From: Erythroxylum novogranatense
Lineage: Eukaryota; Streptophyta; Magnoliopsida; Malpighiales; Erythroxylaceae
Length of the DNA: 64,000 nt
Assembly (NCBI GenBank): GCA_029891385.1
Contig: CM057233.1
Span: 26,789,352 to 26,853,351, forward strand
Direction of reading: 5' to 3'
The translations under genes and the position numbers were made by a program. This document shows positions 46,784 through 60,100 of the stretch, piece by piece; position 1 is the first letter of the stretch, and each line of letters starts with the position of its first letter. Below the pieces are notes generated by a model. It did no database searches, was not told where the DNA came from, and worked only from the letters and a program-made list of their open reading frames with translations.

Positions 46784-49700
46784 TGTAACACCCCACTCCT
46801 GAGTGACCCGAACCCGATATCGTTGGTGATATCCGAGTCCGTGCCCCGCGAGGGTGGCGTACTACAACAGTCGATTAAAACCCAGTATACATTTTTTTTT
46901 CTTGAAGCCATTGATTCCACGTTAGCACGGCAAAAACAGTAAGTAACTAAAACTTATGTTCATAATAAACCAGTTTCAGTTATTACATTCATCCAAGAAT
47001 AATTTACAATCAGTCGATGAGTAAAACATTAAAACCACAATGGGCTTAGTAGAAATACAATGCATTGTTATACAGTGATTGCAGAACACAATTTGATAAG
47101 ACACTATTGCAGACATGGACTGATCCCGACCTCTATCCTTTACTTGCCTACAGAGAGACATACTCCGTGTCAGCGGGGTATTCTTGAGACCTGAAAATAG
47201 ATGCAAATTTTGGGTGAGTTTTGCGAACTCGGTGAGAAACCATCATCGATGGTTCACTCAAATCATGCATTACGCACATGGCGTACAACATATCTGATAG
47301 TATTCAATTAGCGATAACATAAAATTTGACATTAAATAATAATTTGTAGTAACATGTAACGATTTCTGATAAATCATGCCATCAAGTAATCGATAATTTT
47401 CACAAAGCGGTCATTCATGTGAATGCGATGCATATGTGACACTTTCTAATTATTGAGATTGTGCCCAAGTGCTCAATAAGTATTGGTGGGGACGCGTCGA
47501 GATTTCTCCCCTCGGGCTCGAGGCGGTCGATCTGAGATTCGAGGATAAATCCCCTCGGACTCGAGGCGGTCAAGAATAATCACAACTTGGGTCACAACGT
47601 CCATTATCTATTCATGCATTTATGCATGTAATGCAGTACTCAGTGGTTTACAGTAGTATGGTTATAAAAGCCCAAGTATTGCAAGATTTTCGGTAATCCA
47701 AATGATATGGCTATAAAAGCCCAATATTACGATTTCGATTTCATGCGAGAGTCAATCCAATACGGAAAAGCATGCAACTTATTCCTATACAGTTCAGTAA
47801 CCATACAATTCACCTTTGCAAGTAGTTTCATTCAGTACAGTAAAAGCATGTAATTCCATCCAATATGTTTCAGTAATCCATGTAAATCACCTCGGCAAGT
47901 AATTCACATAGGGCATTTAGACATTCAGGAATTTGAGAAACCAACTAGGTTACTCACCTGTATTTTCGAGCCAAAATCTGGCAGTCTCAGTGATGTCGGT
48001 GGACCGACGCTCCAAGTGTGACTCTATAATAGTGACAGTATACAAATATTATCAATTGTTCAATCAGAACTATTTCAGAATGCACATGTAACACTTAGAA
48101 GGTGCACAATGCATGATCATGATATTCCCGGCCCTAATCTCATCTTTTTCCACAGAAAAATCCGTTTCAAAAATAAGAAATCCAATGGCGCTGACGGCGC
48201 TCAATTCTGACCTCTATAGGTCCCATAAAATAAAACAGTGACCAGAAAATAATAAACCGGACCCACATCAATTTTCCGTCCAATAATTCTCAATATCTCA
48301 GAAAAATGAAATTCAATAAGTCATAAATCTGATGCCTCGAGAATCAGGTCAATCGGACGCCGGACGGACAAGTTATAAGCAAAAAAATGGAAAAAGGTCA
48401 GTACAAGTCTACTTACATGAGAAAACAAGTCGACTTATGCTACTGTGTATGCATAAGTCGAGTTATCTGAGGATACAAGTCGACTACATTACTCCCATGA
48501 CAGATCTGCAAAATGTTCTCCAACATACCAGCTTTCATAGGTCATAACTCCTTACTCCGAACTCCAAATTGGGTAAAATTAATGTCTATTTCATAGAGAA
48601 AAGAAAGATCTACAATGTTCATGACGAACCCAAAAGCCAAATTCACCTCTAAGGGTGTTAAAAATACAATCAAAGTTTCTGTCCAGTCAATGAGTTCCTA
48701 ACCAGTGCAGTAGAGTTCCTAACCAGTGCAGTATTTTGTAAATTCTATAACTTCCCATTTCCTTAGTCAAAAATTACACAATAAATGTTCTCAGTAAGAT
48801 CACAATGTGATCTACAACTTTCATGAACAGTATAAATTCAAATTCAATGGCTAACTAGGTCAAACAATTCAGTGAATGCTGCTGCCCCTGAAGGTACTCA
48901 AATTGGACAGTGATTTTTCAAGCAGTATAACTCCTTGTACAAATGTCGAAAAATTGCATACTTTATACCCATAAAAAGATAAAACACAGTACTACACTTC
49001 TCATAAAGGGCTCAGAATCAAATTCCATCATTAACCAATTCAAAACAGTCTTGCAAGTTACTGTCCTGTTCAGCAGTCCATGACCTAACTTCAGTCCAAT
49101 CTTTGAAAAATCATAAGTCCCAATTCTGTTATCTAAAAAATAGCATGCTATATACCATTTTCAAGATAATTGTTTCCTATAAAACTCTTCAGAAGATCAC
49201 TTGAGCCAATTCAATTCACAGAAATCACTAAAATTGCCTCTAAACAGAATGGTCACAATACCTACACTGATAGCTAGGTTTCACCAATTGCTCACAATCA
49301 GTCAATATTCCACAGTGGATATCTCCCAATATACAGATCGAAAAATTGAAAACTCAGTGGAAATGGAAAGATAACAACATAGGCTTCAACTCTCATGAAG
49401 ACCATTTTCACTAATTCCCTCTCAATTAATTTAGAAAAATCATCAAAACAATCAGGTTATAAATCCGGATACTGTTCACCTAAGTCAAAATAGTAACTTT
49501 CCAAGCCAAATTTCAACCTCTTAGAGTTACAAGTTGACAACACCTATTTCACACAAAAATGTAGCCAACAAACCAAAGTTTCATTGGGAACAAACCTCAA
49601 CTCATTTGCATAACCACACTATAAGTTATGCCTAAAACAGTACAGTAAGTCAAAAACAAATTTTCCAGCTTTACTTCTCCATTCACTTCCTATCATGCCA

Positions 49701-50746
49701 AGTCCAATTCTACTTCACTAAGCATACCAAATGAACAAGAAATCAGTCCCTAGGTCATGCATACATTCACTAGGAAATACTACCTCAACTTGGCAGCACT
49801 ATACACAATCATTTTCATGTAAGAAAAATCATCAAGAATCATCCAAAAGCAAGTTAAACCAAGTTACAACACATCTTTCATGCTAACTTCCTAAATCATA
49901 TTCAAACATAACCCAACAATTCAAACTATCATTTTCATAACATTTAACCATCATAACCCATGATTAGTAAACAATAACCCCCTTTAAATACATCTAATAA
50001 CCATGATTCATGAAATATATAATGAAAGCTTAACATAAACCTTACCTAGTCAAAGCTTCCATCTCCTCAATTCTCCAACTCTCACAACTTCCTAGTTTCT
50101 CCTACACATACACGACATCATCACTTGCAAAAGGGGAAGAGGGTTGAGCTTGCATGCATGAGTGGAAGTGTTGAAAAGGTAGAAGAGAAGCTAGAACCAA
50201 AAGAAAAAATCGATGGGGAAGAGGAACTAAAAATAGGTTTTCGGATGATGAGAGCCATAAGCACTAAATTCATCTTTTTCATCCTTTTCTCCTTGAAGTT
50301 GCCGACTTTAATTGTTAGGAACAAGACAAAACTCATTAAATCAATAGGACAAGTGTCAAGTTGGTGAGGAGAGAGAAAAAAATGGCTAAAAGACAAATTA
50401 GGGATAGGATTTAGAAATCCTACTACAATTTGACCCATTCTAGTCCAATTACCCTAATTTCAATTTCAAAATAATATACCCAATATGACAGTGCCATTGG
50501 GTAACAATTTTCGCTGCCGAAAATCTCAAAATAATTTTTCAAACCCATTAACCACGTTAATCCTAATAAAATTGTTTTAGGCACGCAAACCGGAAATATC
50601 ATGTATGCATGCACAGTAATTTCATGTGCACAAATGTGACTGTGGACCAATCATATTATGCATGAGCAGTCCTATGCACTCCAAATCTATTCCATCCTAT
50701 GTCAAATTTACTATTTTACCCTTCCAATTGAGGGTGGGATGTTACA
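46784..50746 (-). repeat. 3' LTR of LARD-like element (3,963 bp)
   Basis: It is nearly identical to the other LTR outside two indels. It keeps about 1.35 kb (about 47895-49240) that the 5' LTR lacks. It lacks about 115 bases, including ccggttcgtcacttgacg, that the 5' LTR has at about 56655-56770. The adjoining tract at 50747-50760 marks it as the 3' copy. Open frames at 50121-50438 recur in both LTRs only because the LTRs are duplicates. Confidence 0.93.
48395..48490 (-). repeat. aagtcgact palindromic word module in LARD 3' LTR
   Basis: Words acaagtcgact, aagtcgacttatgc, gcataagtcgagtt and acaagtcgact alternate over about 95 bases. cgacttatgc and gcataagtcg form a stem of ten pairs around a short loop. 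It lies directly upstream, in element sense, of the conserved gcttataacttgtccgtccg motif (48340-48385). The 5' LTR has lost the whole region. Confidence 0.82.
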
Positions 50747-50760
50747 ATTCCCCCCTCCTT
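50747..50760 (-). other. Polypurine tract of LARD-like element
   Basis: The minus strand reads aaggaggggggaat immediately before the LTR start TGTAACATCCC. Just upstream on that strand, aaatttcgaggaagaaattt is the usual end of gypsy pol (NFEEEIF-like), a trace of lost coding sequence. Confidence 0.88.
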
Positions 50761-53700
50761 ATAAAAATTTCTTCCTCGAAATTTTCAATCAACAGTTCAC
50801 TATGGCAGTTATCAAATGTCTCTACAAATTCCATATACTTTTCCACTCAATGATTCATTTTCCGAAAGGTCACAGTAACCACACTCAGTCAGTTGTCCAG
50901 TCCCTTATTTGGCCAATTCATTAACACTCATCACAATAGACGAAGTTAACAAGGCTTTCAGTTGGTGACCTTACTATCATACTATTTCACTTGCCATTTT
51001 CGGAGTAGCCATTAACTTTGGTTCCGATGCTATGACTCAGTTCATTATTTCCGAATCTGTTCACTTATCATATTTTATCAATTCAATACCTTTCTCTCCA
51101 GTACCATGCAGTCTAATTCGTATACCATTGAGTACAGATACTTGCCATAACCTCTTTTATCTCGTCAGGGACGATTCACATTTCTTTGGTACTAATACAA
51201 GGACAGTTAGCTCCAATTCACTATAACCAGCGATAATTTACCTAATGCAGCCATGCTTTATAATCCAGTGACTCTTAGTTCAAATTCTTAGACAATTCAC
51301 TGTTCTATAGTATTCACGCACGCAATTTGGATTACTCTATTTCATTTGTCCTATCCGGTTCCACCTCCATTAACCCATTCAACTTTCCTGAGTTCCTTTG
51401 TTTCACCCATCACAGTCTCAAAGCCATTATGGTCTTTGACTCCCGTTAGGCACTGTGCAGTGTAGCAGTAAATCAGAACTCTATAATACGATCATAATCC
51501 TGTGAAACCCAAACCACTTAAACATTTTTCCTGTTGAACATTCAAACTTATAAGCACTTGAATCTATAATCACTTCATTCTATAGCCATAGTTATTCAAT
51601 TTCACTTTTCGCATATGCTTACTATAATGTCTAACTTCGACTGTTCACTTTCTTGTTCTAACACTTTTTATCGGGTACACGTACCTCTTCTTTGAATCTT
51701 TCACTATTTTTATTTTTATTTTTATTTTTTTATTATTTTTTTCCAATTTCACTGCGTATCCATCTTATGACTCATAAGACTAGACTTATCACTTTAACTC
51801 CTGCACTTTTAACCTTTCTTATCACTAGATCTACAATTTCAATTTTCCAGAAACACTTCACAATCACCCACAATCTAGTTGACATTCTTTGAAACTCCCA
51901 ATATCTGTTCACTAGTTGAGTTTAGTAGGTAGAATTGTCTGTTCAATTCAGCATTGTCGGTATTTATGCCTGTCTCTTTCCTCGAATTAACACTATGTAT
52001 CCCTATAGGAATCTAAAATCTCCAAGACTTTAAACAATTGCGATGATAACACCAATACCATTTATCAAAGTCAATTCAATTTATCACTGTTCAACACTTT
52101 CACATTCCGTCTATCATCATAATCACTATCATTTGCTTACCTCGCATACTTCCCAATTAGGGTCTTGATGACTTTTCCAAACATCACAAAACAACATTCT
52201 ACCTTCTCATTAAGTCCACAATTAATGAATTTACAATCCCTTTATGAAGATAACACTACATCACGTCATTGTCAGTTTTCTTTTAGGACTTCTTATCTCT
52301 ATTCATTTTCTCTTTCCAATTGATTTTCTGTCATCCACATTGATATATATATATTAGTACCTAATCATTTGTACTTGGACTTCCATCAATTTCCACGTCA
52401 TTTGAGTATTTCACTTCACATTGCAATAGGATCATCTCAAATTAAAATTCCACTCATGTTATTGGATACTTTACATTTCCGTACACACAATACAGATAAC
52501 TTCAGTAATATGAGATATGACTCAATTTCACTTTTAATTATGTCCATACTTCTTTCCTTTTGACCATTAGTCTTGTTACCATCTTTATACTGTTCACGAA
52601 AGTCTCATCAGCCAATTAGTGTCCCTAATTATTTTTCAATAGTTTGTAGTGTCTCAAAAAGCTCAATTCCACTATACTCACTATCCTAATAAGAACAATT
52701 TGGTGCCATAATTTAAAGATCAGACCAATCCTTGCACTAAGGTTCCTTGTAATAGTCACACAAACACTTTCTTTACCACTTATTACATAATCTACACCTC
52801 AGTAGAACTTATTTCATGATCAGGAAACCAATTAGTAACTTATACAATTCAGACTTCCTCAGAACTTCTTTCCGTTTATACTCATCATCAACTAAATGAC
52901 TGATACCAGAATCATTTTTCATTTCCTCTCATACAGGTACACTCAGTCCGCTTATGTCTTAATTTAACCCATTATGAACTTTACACTTATAACCACTCTA
53001 AGCATTCAACCGCTCATTTCCTCTATAATTTTCATGTATCTTTCACATACGTTTCATTAATCACGATCAACTTTATTGGACTCCCAACGGTAAATCGACT
53101 TAAATGCGACAACTCTTTTCATATATCACTTTCATTGTTTCATTTTCCACGTATCATTGAACTATATGTCTCATCATTGTATTTCCATATCCGTCACGCG
53201 CAAGCTTGACCTTGTAAAGTCATAACAGCTTGACTTATACACTATCATCTCCTTATTACTACGTATCTCTTTATTTTCCTCAAACAGTCTATGATAAGGT
53301 ATTCACAGTCCCCAATACACGACAAAATCGTTGATACAACTCCATTATATCTCTATCTATTTACCCATCCAGTTACCATTTCTGTGTCTATATACATCTT
53401 TTCAACCAAATCTAGAATTTCCCGATACACAATCAGTAGAAAATTGTCAGTCTGTCTTTTTCCCTTACCATCCTGTGATACTAGTTTCGAAAATCTTAGC
53501 ACAATATTCACATAACCATTTCAGTCTCACGCTTATGCGTTCAAGATCATTCCCGTTTCACGAGTTCATTTCAGTTTATCTGTACACTTTTATCTTCTAC
53601 CTTTTTCTTACTCGACTAGGCACTAGGTACTTTGTTCTTTCAGTTCAGGTAGACCGATGCGGTACAATATTGATCTATCACAATCCGCTATCCTCATCTA

Positions 53701-54256
53701 CCTATGATATCTCGATATTGAACACAAATGCGGTGAATCCATATCACTTTGATCGGATCATCTACACTTTACTCGGTTCAATGTTTCCCATGTCCTCTCA
53801 TATCTGATCGAACTCTAATTACTTACTCATCCGGACCTTTAATCTCACTTAAGACTACTATCACCGGTATGCTTCTCCTATCTCCGATGGACCTTTCCAA
53901 GTTCTAGACATATTCATTTTTCTGTCACCATAATATTGCCATTTTAATCCGGAATTCATTAATATCACTTCTTTCCTTAATCGTCTAGGCCAACACACGG
54001 TCATTCTAACCACGAAGACAATATCAATCTCCTTATCCATTTTCCTTTTCCTTTCCTAATTGCTTATACACTACCGGGGTTCACCCTCTAACACATCTCA
54101 CTTTTCTCTCACTTAATCACTTGACACGCACGCACACGTAGGATTTCTACCCCGCGACTCAAACTAGGGATCGATTGCCACGATGCTGCAATGACACGAC
54201 TCAAATGCATGCACCCTATGTTTCAGACTGTGCCCAGATACATTACGTACTACTGG
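50761..54256 (-). other. Interior of LARD-like element, non-coding
   Basis: About 3.5 kb with plus-strand C+T/A richness and G poverty (purine-rich in element sense). I recognise no zinc knuckle, protease, RT, RNase H or integrase motif on either strand. Open frames (the longest, 158 codons at 53331, is in antisense) have no domain features. Traces of gypsy pol C-terminus occur only in the last 30 bases before the polypurine tract. Confidence 0.6.
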
Positions 54257-54268
54257 GCTCTGATACCA
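54257..54268 (-). other. Primer-binding site of LARD-like element (initiator-Met tRNA)
   Basis: The minus strand reads TGGTATCAGAGC, six bases inside the 5' LTR end. It is the same priming tRNA as for the gypsy element at 57181. Confidence 0.93.
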
Positions 54269-54274
54269 CCTAAA

Positions 54275-56984
54275 TGTAACACCCCATTCCCGAGTGACCC
54301 GAACCCGATATCGTTGGTGATATCCGAGTTCGTGCCCCGCGAGGGTGGCGTACTACAACATTCGATTAAAACCCAGTATACATTTTTTTCTTGAAGCCAT
54401 TGATTCCACGTTAGCGCGGCAAAAACAGTAAGTAACTAAAACTCATGTTCATAATAAACCAATTTCAGTTATTACAGTCATCCAAGAATAATTTACAATT
54501 AGTCAATGAGTAAAACATTAAAACCACAATGGGCTCAGTAGAAATACAATGCATTGTTATACAGTGATTGCGGAACACAATTTGATAAGACACTATTGCA
54601 GACACGGACTGATCCTGACCTCTATCCTTTACTTGCCGACAGTAGACATACTCCCTTGTCAACCGGGGTATTCTTCAGGACCTGAAAAATAGATGCAAAT
54701 TTTGGGTGAGTTTTGCGAACTCAGTGAGAAACCATCATCGATGGTTCACTCAAATCATGCATTACGCACATGGCGTACAACATAATCTGATAGTATTCAA
54801 TTAGCGATAACATAACAATTTCTGACATTAAATAATAATTTGCGATAACATGTAACAGTTCTGATAAATCATGTCATCAAGTAATCGATAATTTTCACAA
54901 AACAGTCATTCATGTGAATGCAATGCATATGTGACTCTTTCCAATTATTGATGTTATGCCCAAGTGCTCCAAGATTCGGTGGGGGCGTGTCGTGATTTCT
55001 CCCCTCGGGCTCGAGGCGTCGATCTGATTCGTGGATAAATCCCCTCGGACTCGAGGCGGTCGAGAATAATCGCAACTTGGGTCACAACGTCCATTATCTG
55101 TTCATGCATTTATGCATGTAATGCAGTACTCAGTGGTTTACAGTAGTATGGTTATAAAAGCCCAGTATTGCAGTACTCAGTAATCCAGTAATATGGTTAT
55201 AAAAGCCCAGTATTGCAGTTTCCAGTTTCATACAGGAGTCCAATCCAATACAGTAAAAACATGCAACTTATTCCTATACAGTTCAGTAACCATACAATTC
55301 ACCTTTGCAAGTAGTTTCATTCAGTACAGTAAAAGCATGTAATTCCATCCAATATGTTTCAGTAATCCATGTAAACAGAATGGTCACAATACCTACACTG
55401 ATAGCTAGGTTTCACCAATTGCTCACAATCAGTCAATATTCCACAGTGGATATCTCCCAATATACAGATCGAAAAATTGAAAAATCAGTGGAAATGGAAA
55501 GCTAACAATATAGGCTTCAACTCTCATGAAGACCATTTTCACTAATTCCCTCTCAATTAATTTATAAAAATCATCAAAACAATCAGGTTATAAATCCAGA
55601 TACTGTTCACCTAAGTCAAAACAGTAACTTTCCAAGCCAAATTTCAACCTCTTAGAGTTACAATTTGACAACACCTATTTCACACAAAAATGTAGCCAAC
55701 AAACCAAAGTTTCATTGGGCACAAACCTCAACTCATTTGCATAACCACAAAATAAGTTATGCCCAAAACAGTACAGTAGGTCAAAAACAAATTTTCCAGC
55801 TTTACTTCTCCATTCACTTCCTATCATGCCAAGTCCAATTCTACTTCACTAAGCATACCAAATGAACAAGAAATCAGTCCCTAGGTCATGCATACATTCA
55901 CTAGGAAATACTACCTCAACTTGGCAGCACTATACACAATCATTTTCATGTAAGAAAAATCATCAAGAATCATCCAAAAGCAAGTTAAACCAAGTTACAA
56001 CACATCTTTCATGCTAACTTCCTCAAATCATATTCAAACATAACCCAACAATTCAAACTATCATTTTCATAACATTTAACCATCATAACCCATGATTAGT
56101 AAACAATAACCCCCTTTAAATACATCTAATAACCATGATTCATGAAATATATAATGAAAGCTTAACATAAACCTTACCTAGTCAAAGCTTCCATCTCCTC
56201 AATTCTCCAACTCTCACAACTTCCTAGTTTCTCCTACACATACATGACATCATCACTTGCAAAAGGGAAGAGGGTTGAGCTTGCATGCATGAGAGGAAGT
56301 GTTTAAAAGGTAGAAGAGAAGCTAGAACCAAAAGAAAAAATCGATGGGGAAGAGGAACAAAAAATAGGTTTTCGGATTATGAGAGCCATAAGCACTAAAT
56401 TCATCTTTTTCATCCTTTTCTCCTTGAAGTTGCCGACTTTAATTGTTAGGAACAAGACAAAACTCATTAAATCAATAGGACAAGTGTCAAGTTGGTGAGG
56501 AGAGAGACAAAAATGGCTAAAAGACAAATTAGGGATAGGATTTAGAAATCCTACTACAATTTGACCCATTCTAGTCTAATTACCCTAATTTCAATTTCAA
56601 AATAATATACCCAATATGACAGTGCCATTGGGTAACAATTTTTGCTACCGAAAATCTACCGGTTCGTCACTTGACGATTTTTTTCCGGTCCGGGAATTTT
56701 CTCCGAAAAATTCCAAAAAAATTCCTATAATTCCAGTAAAATAGAAAACAATTTATGGCGCACTTAGAATAATTTTTCAAACCCATTAACCACGTTAATC
56801 TCAATAAAATTGTCTTAGGCACGCAAACCAGGAATATCATGTATGCATGCACAGTAATTTTATGTGCACAAATGTGACTGTGGACCAATCTTATTATGCA
56901 TGAACAATCCTATGCACTCCAAATCTATTCCATCCTATGTCAAATTTACTATTTTACCCTTCCAATTGAGGGTGGGATGTTACA
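54275..56984 (-). repeat. 5' LTR of LARD-like element (2,710 bp, internally deleted)
   Basis: It aligns to 46784-50746. At about 55372 it jumps from ccatgtaaa directly to cagaatggtcac, skipping about 1.35 kb of the other LTR; a taaa microhomology lies at the break. It has about 115 extra bases at 56655-56770. The remaining 1.25 kb on the 5' (element-sense) side is almost identical to the other LTR. Confidence 0.93.
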
Positions 56985-57180
56985 GCCTCCTCTGTCCTTG
57001 TCTGAATATCTGGTTAGTTTCTTCTAGGTAGTGCTAATTTGTTTTGGTGTGGTCGACAGTCATTAGCTCCCTTCTGTTTCTTCCAAATGTGAGTGTTTTT
57101 GTTTCTATCATTCCTTTCCTTTTTTATTTGCTTGATTTTGCCACTTGGGACTGATTTAAAGTGATTGAGAGTAGTGATAT
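56985..57180 (+). other. Copia leader region, right part
   Basis: Starts with the second GCCTC target copy and continues the sequence cut at 46783. It is non-coding and T-rich. At 57180 it is cut again by the gypsy element, so gag of this copia element is not in the window. Confidence 0.5.
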
Positions 57181-60100
57181 TGTAACATCCCATCTCCCAT
57201 AGGAAGGGTTTATTGGTAATTTGGGACGGGTTAGAAGTATTAAATTATATCTCGGCATGCACATACAGCATATAGCCTCTATGATTGATGGTTAGTTGCA
57301 CTTGCACATGGTATACATGCATTCATGACATTTTCCGGCTTAGGTTTATTGAGATCTTTTGTGAAATTTATGGGATAATTGTATTTGAAAAATTATTTGG
57401 AGTTCGCCAGTGAGTGTTTTACATTTTTAGAGATTTATGGAAATTTTTCTGGAATTTTTCGGAGTTCTTGCCCGGACCGGAAAATTCCAACTGACTGATT
57501 GAGTGAGCCTTTTTGTACTGAAAAGGGGTGCCTAATGGCATTAGATTATTGGTTAAATGGTGTTAGGGAATTATTTTAGTGCCATGATTAGAGTTTAATT
57601 GGGATTAGTACTTAATTAACTAAGATTAGCTAAATTTTGTCTTTTCTTCATTAAAATGCCAAGTGTCCTTTTTAATTAATTGGTTTTGTCTTCTTTCATC
57701 ATCATCCACGATTTTTCCTCCTTGTTATACTTAAAAATACATTTTGGAAAGCTTTGGAAAGCTATATGTGCGTGTGCAAAAGACTCATGGCCTCCAAAAT
57801 TAGAGGTCAACAGGATGCTCAGTCGATATTATGCGATAATATCCTATCCCGCTTCAATTTACCAATATGACCTTCCCATCGGTGACGGGATGTTACTGTT
57901 TAATTGGGATTAGTGCTTAATTAACTAAGATTAGCTAAATTTGGTCTTTTCTTCATTAAAATGCCAAGTGTCCTTTTTAATTAATTGGTTTTGTCTTCTT
58001 TCATCCACGATTTTTCCTCCTTGTTATACTTAAAAATACATTTTGGAAAGCTATCCTTCCTTCTCATCCGAAACTTGCCATCTCCTTCAATTGTGTTTTC
58101 CTTCTTTGACTCTTTCCTTTTTCTACCATATAAGTTCCACTTTTTCTTTTGCTTGCTCCCTCTTTCTTCTCATGTAAAGCTAGCTCTCACCTTGGGTTGA
58201 TGATGAACTTTGTTATGCTTATGAAAACCGTGGGTGAGGTTTGAAAAAAAGAAGTTCGTGAGAACTTGAAGATTTGAGGAAGGTATAGCTTGAACTTGTT
58301 TAAGGTGAGTATTGATGTTTGTTTTTATGCTTTTGGTAGTTAGAGGCATTCATGGAGAGCAATTATACATGTAGTTGATTATCATAGTAGTAAGTTTGAA
58401 TGGGTTTAATGCATGCTTGTGTGAAGGAATTGGTTATGGTAGTTAAAGAATGGGAAAGTGATGTTATTAATGATGTTTGTGGTGCTTAATGAATGGAAAT
58501 ACAAGATGGAAGTTGGTTATGTGGGGGCTGCCAACTTTTGAATAATTATATAAGTATATGTTGTGATGAATTTGTGGTTGAATTAGAGGTATAATTGGAT
58601 GCTTAGGGATGTATTATTGATATTAGAAGTGATAGGAGTTAGGTTAATGTTGAAAGCTGGAAAATGAATCTTTGACCTATTGTAATGTTTTGATCATAAC
58701 TAATTTTGTAGGTGAGCAAATGAGTTGAGGTTTGTTCCCAATTAAACTTTGAGATGTTGGCTACAACTTTGTGTGAAATAGGTGTTGTTAAATTGTAATG
58801 TTAGAAGGTTGAATTTTTGCATGGAAAGTTTTTGTTTTAGTGTTTGTAAACAGTACCCGCAATTATGACCTGATTACTTTGTTGATTCTTCTAAAATAAT
58901 TGAGATGGAATTTGGGAAAATAGTCTTCATGAAAGTTGTAGCATATTAAGTTAGTTTTCCATTTCCACTGATCTTGCTAATTTTTGAGTTGTATATTGGG
59001 AGATATGAACTGATTTCTATTGATTGGTTTTATGCTTTTTGGAGAAACCTAGTCAAAGTGTTGATTTTGTGAGCTTTCTGTTTGGGAGAAATTTTAGCAA
59101 TTTATGTGGACTGAATTGGTGTGAGCGATCTTCTGAAACGTTGTAGAAGAAGAAATTATCTTGAAAATGATATATGGCATGTAATTTTTGAAGGTCAGAT
59201 TTGGGATTTATGATTTTGAAAAAACTGAACCTGAACTAGGTTGTGAATGGCGGATCATGACAGTAGCTTCCATAACAGTTTTGAAATTGTTAGAAATCGA
59301 ATTGGAGTTTGAGTTCTTCATGAAAATTGAAATTTGAGATTTTATCTTTTCAGGGATATAAGGTAGTGAATTTTGTGACTTTTGTGCTAAGAGAATTACT
59401 ATTTGGAAAATTACTGTCCAGATTGGTTGATTTCAGTAGGCAGATTCTTTGTGGAATTGTTTGACCTTGTTAGTAAGTGAATTTGATTTTGGGTTGTTCA
59501 TGAAAGTTGTAGATAACATTGTGAACTTACTGAGAATATTTATTGTGTTATTTTTGACTGAGGAAATGAGTAGTTACTGAATTTGCAAAGTATTACACTG
59601 TTTGAGAGGTTTTGAGTAGACAGTAGCTTTGATGAGATTTTTGACACCCTTAGGGGTGAAATTGATTTTTATGGTCTTCATGAGAATGGTAAAGCTTTTC
59701 ATGATCTTTCCAACAAGCTATGGTTTGTATTTTTCCGATTTGTGTGCTAAGAATTATTGTTGTTGGAAATTCGGATTGAAAATAGGAAAAAGAAAGGAAG
59801 GAAGTGAGTAGAACCTCGCCGGATCGCGAGGGCGACGCCTCGCCCTCGCGAGGCGAGGTAGGATGGCCCGGTCGCGAGGGCAACGCCTCACCCTCGCGAG
59901 GCGAGGTAGGTTGGCCCAATCGCGAGGGCGACGCCTCACCCTCGCGACGAAACGAGGTAAGTCGGCCTCGCGAGGGCAACGTCTCGCCCCCGCGAGGCAG
60001 GCGCATATATATATATATTATTTTTATTATTATTTGGCATTAAGTGACCAAATTGTTTCTTTTGTCAATTTCTTTTCCGTCCGACGTCCAATTGACCTGA

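Larger units (their letters stand above)
46784..56984 (-). mobile_element. LARD-like gypsy-type LTR element, 10,201 bp, no coding domains
   Basis: Both plus-strand ends are TGTAACACCCC...GGGATGTTACA. The 5-bp target duplication GCCTC is perfect (46779-46783; 56985-56989). The LTRs are 3,963 and 2,710 bp, and a polypurine tract and initiator-Met primer site give minus orientation. LTR ends and the accatcatcgatggttcac region match, in reverse, the LTRs at 40210 and 57181, so it is related to that gypsy family. Large LTRs with a non-coding interior fit a LARD, mobilised in trans. Alternatively it could be a highly decayed autonomous copy, but LTR similarity argues for recent movement. Confidence 0.9.

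Noticed and set aside
50121..50438. 105-codon minus-strand frame that recurs at 56303-56569, suggesting a conserved protein
   Set aside because: The two copies are in the two LTRs of one element, so the match reflects LTR duplication and not selection. The frame is truncated in the second copy and has no recognisable domain.
53331..53807. 158-codon plus-strand frame in the LARD interior
   Set aside because: It is antisense to the element, low in complexity (Ser/Tyr/Phe-rich from C+T bias) and without motifs.
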